6,060 nucleotides of DNA from Sphingomonas sp. Lineage in GTDB: Bacteria; Pseudomonadota; Alphaproteobacteria; Sphingomonadales; Sphingomonadaceae. How positions within the stretch are numbered: position 1 is the first letter of the stretch; every line of letters starts with the position of its first letter. The DNA is taken from NCBI GenBank assembly GCA_021154945.1, contig JAJNQF010000432.1, forward strand, positions 1 through 6,060, written 5' to 3'. A program made the translations under genes and the position numbers. Below are positions 1 to 5,085 of the stretch, in pieces. The notes under the pieces were generated by a model. It made no database searches and was not told where the DNA came from. It saw nothing but the letters and a program-made list of their open reading frames with translations.

Positions 1-25
1 TGTCGGAAATGAGGACTTTTGGCAT
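1..25 (-). CDS. serA: D-3-phosphoglycerate dehydrogenase, N-terminal fragment cut by the window edge
   Basis: Only the first eight codons are present, reading MPKVLISD on the minus strand from ATG at 25-23; the gene continues past position 1. This N-terminus matches the usual opening of alphaproteobacterial SerA, which oxidises 3-phosphoglycerate to 3-phosphohydroxypyruvate, the substrate of SerC. Support comes from an AGGAG ribosome binding site seven bases upstream and from the position directly downstream of serC on the same strand, a common alphaproteobacterial order. The gap to the serC stop is 204 nt, long for an operon, and holds a palindromic element. No catalytic residues are visible, so the assignment rests on eight residues, the ribosome binding site and context. 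Confidence 0.75.
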
Positions 26-32
26 GGGATTG

Positions 33-37
33 CTCCT
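33..37 (-). promoter_or_regulatory. Ribosome binding site of serA
   Basis: The minus strand reads AGGAG, seven bases before the ATG at 25-23. This is a near-ideal Shine-Dalgarno sequence and spacing, and it is the main evidence that the small reading frame at the left edge is a real gene start. Confidence 0.75.
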
Positions 38-88
38 GGGAATGCGGGGACTTGGGGTGCCGCCTTCCGTTCCGTTCCCATCCACCCC

Positions 89-181
89 CGTCATCCCGGC
101 GGAAGCCGGGACCCACGGTTGCGGGTCGCTTCATGAGCGAGTGCTCCGTGTCCATGGGTCCCGGCGTGCGCCGGGATGACG
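89..181. repeat. Palindromic intergenic element between serC and serA
   Basis: Two arms of 31 nt (89-119 and 151-181) are inverted copies of each other with about four mismatches, separated by a 31-nt loop. Each arm also folds on itself: CCCGGC...GCCGGG at 95-110 and CCCGGCGTGCGCCGGG at 159-174. The core GTCATCCCGGC...GCCGGGACCCA resembles dispersed intergenic palindromes common in sphingomonad genomes (recollection, not searched). It has no T-tract, so it is not a classical Rho-independent terminator. In a serC-serA transcript it would form a strong hairpin that could stabilise the serC 3' end or reduce serA expression. The bases between it and the serC stop (182-229) hold nothing recognisable. 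Confidence 0.85.
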
Positions 182-229
182 GAATGAGGATGGTTGTTGG
201 AAGGAGGACGGAAAAGGCGTGGTCGCTGG

Positions 230-1384
230 TCAGCCGGCCTTGGCGGTCGCGTAGGCCCAGTCGAGCCAGGGGCCGAGCGCTTCGATATCCGCGGTGTCGA
301 CGGTCGCGCCGCACCAGATCCGCAGGCCCGGAGGCGCGTCGCGGTAGCCGGCTACGTCGTAGGCCGCGCCCGCTTTCTCCAGCGCCGCCGCCATCGCCTT
401 GATCAGCGCCTCGTCCGCACCCTCGACCGTGAGACACACGCTGGTCTTCGACCGCGTCGCCGGGTCGATCGCGAGATGGCCGAGCCAATCCCGCTCCGCC
501 ACGATATTGTCCAAAGCCGCTGCATTCGCGTCCGAGCGCTTGATCAGCCCGTCCTCGCCAAGCGACTTCGCCCATTCGAGGCTGAAGATCGCATCCTCGA
601 CGGCCAGCATCGACGGCGTATTGATCGTCTCGCCCTTGAACACGCCCTCGGTGAGCTTGCCCTTCGAGACGAGGCGGAACACCTTCGGCAGCGGCCACGC
701 AGGCGTATAGCTCTCCAGCCGCTCGACCGCACGCGGCCCGAGGATCAGCACGCCGTGTGCGCCCTCCCCGCCGAGCACCTTCTGCCACGAGAAGGTGGCC
801 ACATCGATCTTGGCCCAGTCGATATCGTACGCAAACACACCCGAGGTCGCATCGGCGAACGAGAGACCCTCACGGTCGTCCGGGATCCAGTCCGCATTCG
901 GCACGCGCACGCCGCTGGTGGTGCCGTTCCAGGTGAACAGCACGTCGTTCGACCAGTCGACCGCGCCCAGATCGGGCAGCTGGCCGTAATCGGCGCGCAC
1001 GACGGTCGGATCGATCTTGAGCTGCTTCACGGCATCCGTGACCCAGCCCTCGCCGAAGCTTTCCCACGCGAGCGCGGTAACCGGCTTCGCGCCCAGCATC
1101 GTCCACATCGCCATCTCGTACGCGCCGGTGTCGGAGCCGGGGACGATGCCGATGCGGTGCGTGGTCGGAAGCTTCAGCAGGTCGCGCATCAGGTCGATGC
1201 TGTACTGGAGGCGGGTCTTGCCGATCTTCGAGCGATGCGAGCGACCGAGCGAATCGGTGGCGAGCTTGTCCGCGGACCAACCAGGCGGTTTCGCGCAGGG
1301 ACCGGAGCTGAAAAAGGGGCGTGCGGGCTTCGTAGCAGGCAGCGCAGGCGCACCTGTAGCGGGTGCGTAGGTCGTATTCGTCAA
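230..1384 (-). CDS. serC: Phosphoserine aminotransferase (alphaproteobacterial type)
   Basis: This PLP enzyme transfers the amino group of glutamate to 3-phosphohydroxypyruvate, giving phosphoserine, in the cytoplasm; SerC enzymes often also act in pyridoxal phosphate synthesis. The 384-residue length fits the alphaproteobacterial and archaeal SerC subgroup. Visible signatures are SSGPCAKPP near the start (27-34), a phosphate-binding SDTGAYEMAMW (84-94), WNGTTSGV (152-159), ADATSGVFAYDIDW with the cofactor-contacting Asp (177-190), and the Schiff-base lysine in FSWQKVLGGEGAHG (K202). I chose TTG at 1384-1382 as the start because a GAGGAG ribosome binding site lies seven bases upstream and the N-terminus TNTTYAPA fits the family. 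A longer reading frame begins at 1468, but its first codon lies inside the -35 box and it would translate the structured leader. Family assignment is firm; the start is very likely. Confidence 0.95.
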   Translation of the reverse strand: MTNTTYAPATGAPALPATKPARPFFSSGPCAKPPGWSADKLATDSLGRSHRSKIGKTRLQYSIDLMRDLLKLPTTHRIGIVPGSDTGAYEMAMWTMLGAKPVTALAWESFGEGWVTDAVKQLKIDPTVVRADYGQLPDLGAVDWSNDVLFTWNGTTSGVRVPNADWIPDDREGLSFADATSGVFAYDIDWAKIDVATFSWQKVLGGEGAHGVLILGPRAVERLESYTPAWPLPKVFRLVSKGKLTEGVFKGETINTPSMLAVEDAIFSLEWAKSLGEDGLIKRSDANAAALDNIVAERDWLGHLAIDPATRSKTSVCLTVEGADEALIKAMAAALEKAGAAYDVAGYRDAPPGLRIWCGATVDTADIEALGPWLDWAYATAKAG

Positions 1385-1434
1385 TGTATCTCTCCTCACA
1401 GAGAGCACGCGCGGCGTTGGGACCGCGTGGCCCG
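1385..1434 (-). ncRNA. serC leader RNA, two hairpins, resembling the alphaproteobacterial serC RNA motif
   Basis: Between the predicted transcription start (about 1434) and the TTG codon the minus strand can form two stems almost back to back. Hairpin 1 (1431-1405) pairs GC-ACGCG with CGCGTGC, with one bulged C and the loop region GTCCCAACGCCG. Hairpin 2 (1405-1390) pairs CTCTC with GAGAG around TGTGAG and buries the Shine-Dalgarno bases. Location just upstream of serC, two tandem hairpins and overlap with the ribosome binding site agree with the published serC RNA motif of Alphaproteobacteria, a candidate cis-regulator whose ligand, if any, is not established to my knowledge. Assignment is by architecture and recollection, without a covariance search. 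Confidence 0.7.
1392..1397 (-). promoter_or_regulatory. Ribosome binding site that fixes the TTG start of serC
   Basis: The minus strand reads GAGGAG, followed by seven bases and then TTG at 1384-1382. It decides the serC start against the upstream in-frame TTG at 1468. The same bases form the 3' side of the second leader hairpin, so access by ribosomes may be controlled by RNA folding. Confidence 0.8.
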
Positions 1435-1440
1435 TCGCCG

Positions 1441-1468
1441 GCCCTAGCGGCGTTCGCGGGGGTGTCAA
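1441..1468 (-). promoter_or_regulatory. Predicted sigma-70-type promoter of serC
   Basis: On the minus strand a perfect -35 TTGACA (1468-1463) is followed by a 16-nt spacer and TAGGGC (1446-1441), a degenerate GC-rich -10. The start would fall near 1434, immediately before the first leader hairpin, so promoter and leader define each other consistently. The -10 is weak by consensus, so the exact element is less sure than the -35. Confidence 0.65.
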
Positions 1469-1480
1469 CTCTTCTCCCTG

Positions 1481-1570
1481 CCGTCCGCCCTGAGCGAAGT
1501 CGAAGGGTCCCGTCCCTACGGCGACCCGTCCCTGCGGCGAGATGCTTCGACTTCGCTCAGCACGAACGGA
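1481..1570. repeat. Intergenic inverted repeat with an internal tandem duplication
   Basis: CTGAGCGAAGTCGAAG (1490-1505) and its exact reverse complement (1545-1560) form 16-nt perfect arms; pairing extends outward imperfectly to 1481 and 1570. The arm sequence resembles a dispersed intergenic repeat (GTTCGT.CTGAGC..GTCGAAG type) that I recall as frequent in sphingomonads. The interior is mostly a 16-nt unit, CCCGTCCCTRCGGCGA, present twice in direct tandem (1509-1524 and 1525-1540) with a single A/G difference. The element separates the divergent serC and lipoprotein genes and leaves only 41 nt before the latter's start codon. Confidence 0.85.
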
Positions 1571-1611
1571 GAAAGGGTGACAATCATGGCCAAGGCGAGG
1601 ATTATACGCCC

Positions 1612-2265
1612 ATGTATCGCGTATTTTGCTCCCTTATCGTTACCCTTCTACTTGCCGCCTGTGGGCGCGCCGATCGTCCCACTGCCCCGCAACAAACCCG
1701 CCCCAACCTTTCCGTCCCGAGCAATCGGGAAACAGCGCAGTGCCTTGCCGACCTGCGCCAGCTCCACGTGTCGTTCCAGCTCCTGCCCGACCGCGAGACC
1801 GGCCCCGGTTGCGGGCTCGCCGGCACCGTCAAGCTGGTCGATATCGGCGTGCCGGTCGCCAACCTCACCGCGGTCCGGTGCGGGGCGGCACGCGCGTTCA
1901 TCGGCTGGACGCGCAACGCGGTGGCGCCCGCCGCGTACCAGATGCTCGGCAGCGAACTCGCGCGGATCGACAGCATGGGGAGCTATGCCTGCCGCAACGT
2001 CGTCGGCTCAGCGCGCAATGCGAGCCGGCGCTCCGGGCACGCGATCGCCAACGCGATCGACGTCGGCGGGTTCGTGCTGAAGGACGGGCGGCGAATCACC
2101 GTGCTGAACGACTGGAACTCGCCCGATCCGCAGGTTCGGCAGTTCCTCCAGACGGTCCGCGCGTCGGCGTGCAAACGGTTCGGGACCGTGCTCAGCCCGG
2201 ACTACAACGCCGCGCACCGCAATCACCTCCACCTCGAAGACGATCGCGCGGGCTTCTGCCGCTGA
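1612..2265 (+). CDS. Extensin-like family lipoprotein with a metallopeptidase-like C-terminus
   Basis: The 217-residue product starts MYRVF with a hydrophobic stretch and a lipobox LAAC (C17), predicting a lipid-anchored periplasmic protein. After a short Pro/Thr-rich linker (18-38) comes an extensin-like C-terminal domain (about 40-217) with cysteines at 44, 67, 90, 127, 187 and 216, presumably disulphide-bonded. SGHAIANAIDVGGF (141-154) and HRNHLHLEDD (202-211) give the H-x6-D...HxH pattern (H143, D150, H205/H207) of LAS-type zinc peptidases that cleave peptidoglycan peptides. That similarity suggests a cell-wall role, but the family's activity is not established and catalysis here is inference. 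The ATG at 1612 gives a clean lipoprotein signal; earlier in-frame codons would translate the intergenic repeat. A GAGG at 1597-1600 is a distant, weak ribosome binding site. Confidence 0.85.
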   Translation: MYRVFCSLIVTLLLAACGRADRPTAPQQTRPNLSVPSNRETAQCLADLRQLHVSFQLLPDRETGPGCGLAGTVKLVDIGVPVANLTAVRCGAARAFIGWTRNAVAPAAYQMLGSELARIDSMGSYACRNVVGSARNASRRSGHAIANAIDVGGFVLKDGRRITVLNDWNSPDPQVRQFLQTVRASACKRFGTVLSPDYNAAHRNHLHLEDDRAGFCR

Positions 2266-2270
2266 TGTTC

Positions 2271-2286
2271 TCCTGCGCACGCAGGA
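2271..2286. terminator. Short hairpin after the lipoprotein gene, possible weak terminator
   Basis: TCCTGCGCACGCAGGA folds into a six- to seven-base-pair stem with a very small loop, starting five nt after the TGA stop. No T-run follows it (AAAAC instead), so it lacks the usual Rho-independent tail on the plus strand. It may protect the 3' end of the mRNA or pause polymerase; it could also be chance. Confidence 0.35.
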
Positions 2287-2318
2287 AAACGGCAGTCTAG
2301 CCCTGCCCCCCCCTTTCC

Positions 2319-2324
2319 TCTAAT
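2319..2324 (+). promoter_or_regulatory. Candidate -10 element for a leaderless or near-leaderless LOG transcript
   Basis: TCTAAT matches the TATAAT consensus at five of six positions and ends nine bases before the ATG at 2334, so transcription would begin about two or three bases before that codon. No convincing -35 is seen 16-18 nt upstream. The call rests on this one hexamer and the lack of a Shine-Dalgarno sequence. Confidence 0.35.
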
Positions 2325-2333
2325 CGCGCCTGA

Positions 2334-3218
2334 ATGACCGATACACGTATACCGACACGCGTTTTCCCCAACGCTAGCCAGGACGCCGAGACCGCCAAGG
2401 ACTCCGTCTCCACCCCGCAGACGCAGCATCCGCATTACCGGCTCGCCTTCCAGGACATGGATTTCCTGTTGCGCGAAGACCTGCGCCCGGTGCGGTTCCA
2501 GCTCGAACTGCTGAAGACCGAACTCGTGCTCGACGAGGCGAAGATCGGCTCGACGTTCGTGTTCTATGGTTCGGCACGTATTCCCGAGCCTTCGAAGGCT
2601 CAGGCGCTGCTGAAGCTCGCAACCGACGAGAAGTCGAAGAAGATCGCCGAGCGGCTGGTCGAGAAGTCGAAATATTACGACGTCGCGCGTGAACTCGCGG
2701 CGAAGGTCAGCGTGCTGCCGCGCGACGAGCGGGGCTGGCGGCAGTTCGTGGTATGCTCGGGTGGTGGTCCGTCGATCATGGAAGCGGCGAATCGCGGTGC
2801 GGACGACGTTGGCGCCGAGTCGATCGGGCTCAACATCGTCCTGCCGCACGAGCAGGCGCCGAACCCGTACGTCACCCCGTCGCTGTCGGTACAGTTCCAC
2901 TATTTCGCGCTGCGGAAGATGCACTTCCTGCTGCATGCGCGGGCGCTGGCGGCGTTTCCGGGTGGGTTCGGGACGTTCGACGAGCTGTTCGAGCTGTTGA
3001 CGCTGATCCAGACGGGGAAGATCCAGCCGATCCCGGTGCTGCTGTTCGGCCGCGAATTCTGGGAGCGGGTCGTGAACTTCGATGCGCTGGTCGAGGAAGG
3101 CGTCGTCAGCGAGAAGGATCTCGGGATCTTCCGCTATGTCGAGACGGCGGACGAGGCCTGGGACGCGGTGCAGTCGTTCTATCGTGAGCGGGCCGAGCGG
3201 GAAGCCGCCGAGGGCTGA
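2334..3218 (+). CDS. LOG family protein (predicted nucleoside-5'-monophosphate phosphoribohydrolase)
   Basis: The 294-residue cytoplasmic product belongs to the LOG (Lonely Guy) family, Rossmann-fold enzymes that hydrolyse the N-glycosidic bond of nucleotide monophosphates; plant and some bacterial members release free cytokinin. Visible signatures are FVFYGSARIPEP (75-86), VVCSGGGPSIMEAAN (139-153), the basic RKMHFLL helix (194-200) and the family hallmark PGGFGTFDE (209-217). It exceeds the roughly 180-200 residues of minimal LOG proteins: about 70 N-terminal residues precede the fold, the first 35 or so polar and probably disordered, and a charged insert (about 92-135) follows the first strand. 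This is the longer bacterial subgroup, whose physiological substrate is mostly unknown. The ATG at 2334 has no Shine-Dalgarno sequence; M42 (2457) is a less likely alternative because it would cut conserved helices. The gene converges on the cytochrome c gene. Confidence 0.9.
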   Translation: MTDTRIPTRVFPNASQDAETAKDSVSTPQTQHPHYRLAFQDMDFLLREDLRPVRFQLELLKTELVLDEAKIGSTFVFYGSARIPEPSKAQALLKLATDEKSKKIAERLVEKSKYYDVARELAAKVSVLPRDERGWRQFVVCSGGGPSIMEAANRGADDVGAESIGLNIVLPHEQAPNPYVTPSLSVQFHYFALRKMHFLLHARALAAFPGGFGTFDELFELLTLIQTGKIQPIPVLLFGREFWERVVNFDALVEEGVVSEKDLGIFRYVETADEAWDAVQSFYRERAEREAAEG

Positions 3219-3242
3219 CCCTTCCCGAGAGCTTACCTTCTG

Positions 3243-3346
3243 CTCCCTCTCCCCTCCGGGGAGAGGGTCGGGGTGAGGGGCTGCCAAGCAGTGTAGCGCC
3301 CGGTACTGCCCCTCACCCCAGCCCTCTCCCCGGAGGGGAGAGGGAG
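3243..3346. repeat. Long palindromic element at a convergent gene junction, G-rich on both strands
   Basis: The two 38-nt arms (3243-3280 and 3309-3346) are inverted copies differing at two adjacent bases, with a 28-nt loop. Each arm contains a 10-bp self-hairpin; on the left CCCTCTCCCC (3245-3254) pairs with GGGGAGAGGG (3258-3267), followed by a GTGAGGGG-type tail. It fills the gap between the LOG stop (3218) and the cytochrome c stop (3353), ending seven nt before the latter. The strong symmetrical fold would suit a two-way transcription barrier, but there is no T-tract. It resembles dispersed palindromes of GC-rich Proteobacteria. Confidence 0.9.
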
Positions 3347-3352
3347 TAGACG

Positions 3353-4069
3353 TTACTTCTCCGAGCGGGCACCCTTGCGGGCTGCTTCGGGATCGACCGA
3401 CGGTGCACCCGACGCCGGCGTGCCGGTGTTGGCGATGTCGGCGGTCGGCGCACCTTCGGTGGCTGCGGCCTCCGCCGCATTCGCGGTCGCAGGCTGATCC
3501 TCCGCCGCCGCATCCTTAGCCGCCGGCGCAGCGCCCGCGGCGGGTGCCGCCGGGAGCGGCAGGTTCGAGCCCTGCTGGTTGAGATACAGGATCACGTTCG
3601 CACGGTCCTGTGCGTTGCCGAGGCCGGCGAAGGTCATCTTCGTGCCGTTGGCGAACTTGCGCGGCGACGTCAGCCACGCGTTCATCTTGTCGAAGTCCCA
3701 GGTGCCGCCGACGCCGGCCAGCGCCGCGGAGAAGGCGAATCCGCCCTTGCCCTTGGCGATCGCTTCACCCAGCGTGCCGTACAGGTTCGGGCCGACGCCG
3801 TTGGCGCCGCCCTGGTTGATGGTGTGGCAGGCCGCGCACTTCTTGAACACTTCGGCGCCCTTGGCAGCGTCGGCGGTCGGCAGCAACGAGGCGATCGGCA
3901 CGTCGGCGGCGGCACCGCCAGCACCTTCCTCGACCACACCCTCGATCGCGTAGCCCATCTTCTCGGGTCGCTCGCCGTGGAACAACATCCCACCGACGAT
4001 CGACAGCCCGAGCGCCGCACCACATCCTGCGAGCACCCAGCCGGCGATCGTATTGGTCCGATTGTCCAT
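3353..4069 (-). CDS. Membrane-anchored class I cytochrome c (CycM-like)
   Basis: The 238-residue protein has a short cytoplasmic N-terminus, one uncleaved membrane anchor (about 8-30) and a periplasmic cytochrome c domain (about 66-168). The haem-binding motif is CAACH (C78, C81, H82) and the probable sixth ligand is M145 in GTKMTFAGL; GPNLYGTLG (93-101) and the closing ANVILYLNQQ helix (157-166) are typical of mitochondrial-like cytochromes c. It should carry electrons between the bc1 complex and a terminal oxidase, as anchored cytochromes c552/CycM do in alphaproteobacteria. Residues 172-238 form an Ala/Pro/Glu-rich low-complexity tail ending in a basic stretch, beyond the usual domain. I chose ATG at 4069 (MDNRTNTIAGW), which fits the family start and places GGGCGG upstream; ATG at 4078 is possible and earlier codons fall inside the predicted promoter. 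It is divergent from prephenate dehydratase. Confidence 0.92.
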   Translation of the reverse strand: MDNRTNTIAGWVLAGCGAALGLSIVGGMLFHGERPEKMGYAIEGVVEEGAGGAAADVPIASLLPTADAAKGAEVFKKCAACHTINQGGANGVGPNLYGTLGEAIAKGKGGFAFSAALAGVGGTWDFDKMNAWLTSPRKFANGTKMTFAGLGNAQDRANVILYLNQQGSNLPLPAAPAAGAAPAAKDAAAEDQPATANAAEAAATEGAPTADIANTGTPASGAPSVDPEAARKGARSEK

Positions 4070-4100
4070 CTTGCGCATCCGCCCTGTTCTGTTTGGGACA

Positions 4101-4129
4101 GCCATAGAAAAGGCGGGCGCGCACCGCAA
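4101..4129 (-). promoter_or_regulatory. Predicted promoter of the cytochrome c gene
   Basis: The minus strand shows TTGCGG (4129-4124), a 17-nt spacer and TATGGC (4106-4101), giving a transcription start near 4094 and a leader of about 25 nt before the ATG at 4069. Both hexamers match consensus only partly, but spacing is ideal and the position is right. Confidence 0.45.
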
Positions 4130-4173
4130 GCCGCGCTTGTATGGCGCGCTGCGGCCCTTTACCCGGCCTGCCC

Positions 4174-5076
4174 ATGGAAAACTTCGCCGTACCCGCCCGC
4201 CCGATCGTCGCGCGGATGACCGAGGCCGCCGCCGCAGACCCCGCGCGCGCCGTCGCGTTCCAGGGTGCGCCGGGCGCCAACAGCCATGTCGCCGCGGTCG
4301 AGGCGTTCCCGGACGGCCTGCCCCTGCCCTGCTTCGATTTCTCCGACGCGATCGATGCGGTGAAGGACGGACGGGCGGACTGCGCGATCATCCCGATCGA
4401 GAATTCGCTGCATGGCCGCGTCGCCGACATCCATTTCCTGCTGCCCGAATCGGGGCTGGTAATCACCGGCGAGCATTTCCTGCCGATCCGCCATGCGCTG
4501 ATGGGACCGGGTCCACGCGACGGTATCCGCCAGGCAATGAGCCACCCGCAGGCGCTCGGGCAGTGCCGGCATTGGTTGAAGGCGCACGGGATCGAGCCGG
4601 TGAGCTATCCCGACACCGCCGGGGCTGCGGCGAAGGTGGCCGAGCTCGCCGATCCTGCGATTGCCGCGCTGGCGCCGCCTGCTGCGGCCGGGCTGTACGG
4701 TTTGGAGTTGCTCGCGACCGACATCGCCGATGCGGATCACAACACGACGCGGTTCGTGGTGCTGGCGCGCGGCGGCAAGCCGCCCGCGGCACAGGAGCCG
4801 GTCGGCGGCGAATGGATGACGACGCTGATCTTCGAGGTGAAGAACGTCCCCGCGGCGCTGTACAAGGCGGTCGGCGGGTTCGCGACCAACGGGGTGAACA
4901 TCACCAAGCTGGAGAGCTATCAGCGCAACGGCAGCTTCTCGGCGACCGAATTCTATGCGGACGTGGTGGGGAAGCCGGGCGACGCGAACCTCGATCATGC
5001 GCTGGAGGAACTGGGGTTCCATTCGAAGTGGCTGCGGGTGTTGGGCACCTACCGCCAGGCGCGGTCGCGGGGGTGA
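4174..5076 (+). CDS. pheA: Prephenate dehydratase with C-terminal ACT domain
   Basis: This cytoplasmic enzyme decarboxylates and dehydrates prephenate to phenylpyruvate, the step committed to phenylalanine. The 300-residue product has no chorismate mutase domain, so it is the monofunctional type. The catalytic domain (about 26-200) shows VAFQGAPGANSH (27-38), IIPIENSLHGRV (72-83), YPDTAGAA (145-152) and the hallmark TRF (192-194) in HNTTRFVVL. The ACT domain (about 214-292) should bind phenylalanine for feedback inhibition; where enterobacterial enzymes have ESRP, this one has ESYQ (247-250), which I recall as typical of alphaproteobacterial homologues. I chose ATG at 4174 (MENFAVPA) as the family-like start; ATG at 4141 is in frame but close to the divergent cytochrome promoter. 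Neither has a visible Shine-Dalgarno sequence. It converges on the histidine kinase gene. Confidence 0.93.
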   Translation: MENFAVPARPIVARMTEAAAADPARAVAFQGAPGANSHVAAVEAFPDGLPLPCFDFSDAIDAVKDGRADCAIIPIENSLHGRVADIHFLLPESGLVITGEHFLPIRHALMGPGPRDGIRQAMSHPQALGQCRHWLKAHGIEPVSYPDTAGAAAKVAELADPAIAALAPPAAAGLYGLELLATDIADADHNTTRFVVLARGGKPPAAQEPVGGEWMTTLIFEVKNVPAALYKAVGGFATNGVNITKLESYQRNGSFSATEFYADVVGKPGDANLDHALEELGFHSKWLRVLGTYRQARSRG

Positions 5077-5085
5077 CCTTACTTG

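Noticed and set aside
194..1447. Long plus-strand open frame opposite serC
   Set aside because: It is antisense to a clear phosphoserine aminotransferase; its product is Arg-rich without recognisable domains, as expected of a shadow frame in GC-rich DNA.
1509..1540. Short direct repeats as a possible CRISPR
   Set aside because: There are only two 16-nt copies, directly adjacent with no spacer, inside an inverted repeat.
1363..1611. Upstream extension of the lipoprotein gene
   Set aside because: It would translate the serC leader, promoter and intergenic repeat in antisense and would bury the lipoprotein signal peptide in the middle of the protein.
2223..3287. Long minus-strand open frame opposite the LOG gene
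   Set aside because: No family motifs, biased Arg/Leu composition, and the plus strand has an unmistakable PGGFGTFDE protein.
3243..3346. Insertion sequence or MITE with terminal inverted repeats
   Set aside because: No clear target-site duplication, no internal coding sequence, and the arms make up most of the element; a dispersed palindromic repeat fits better.
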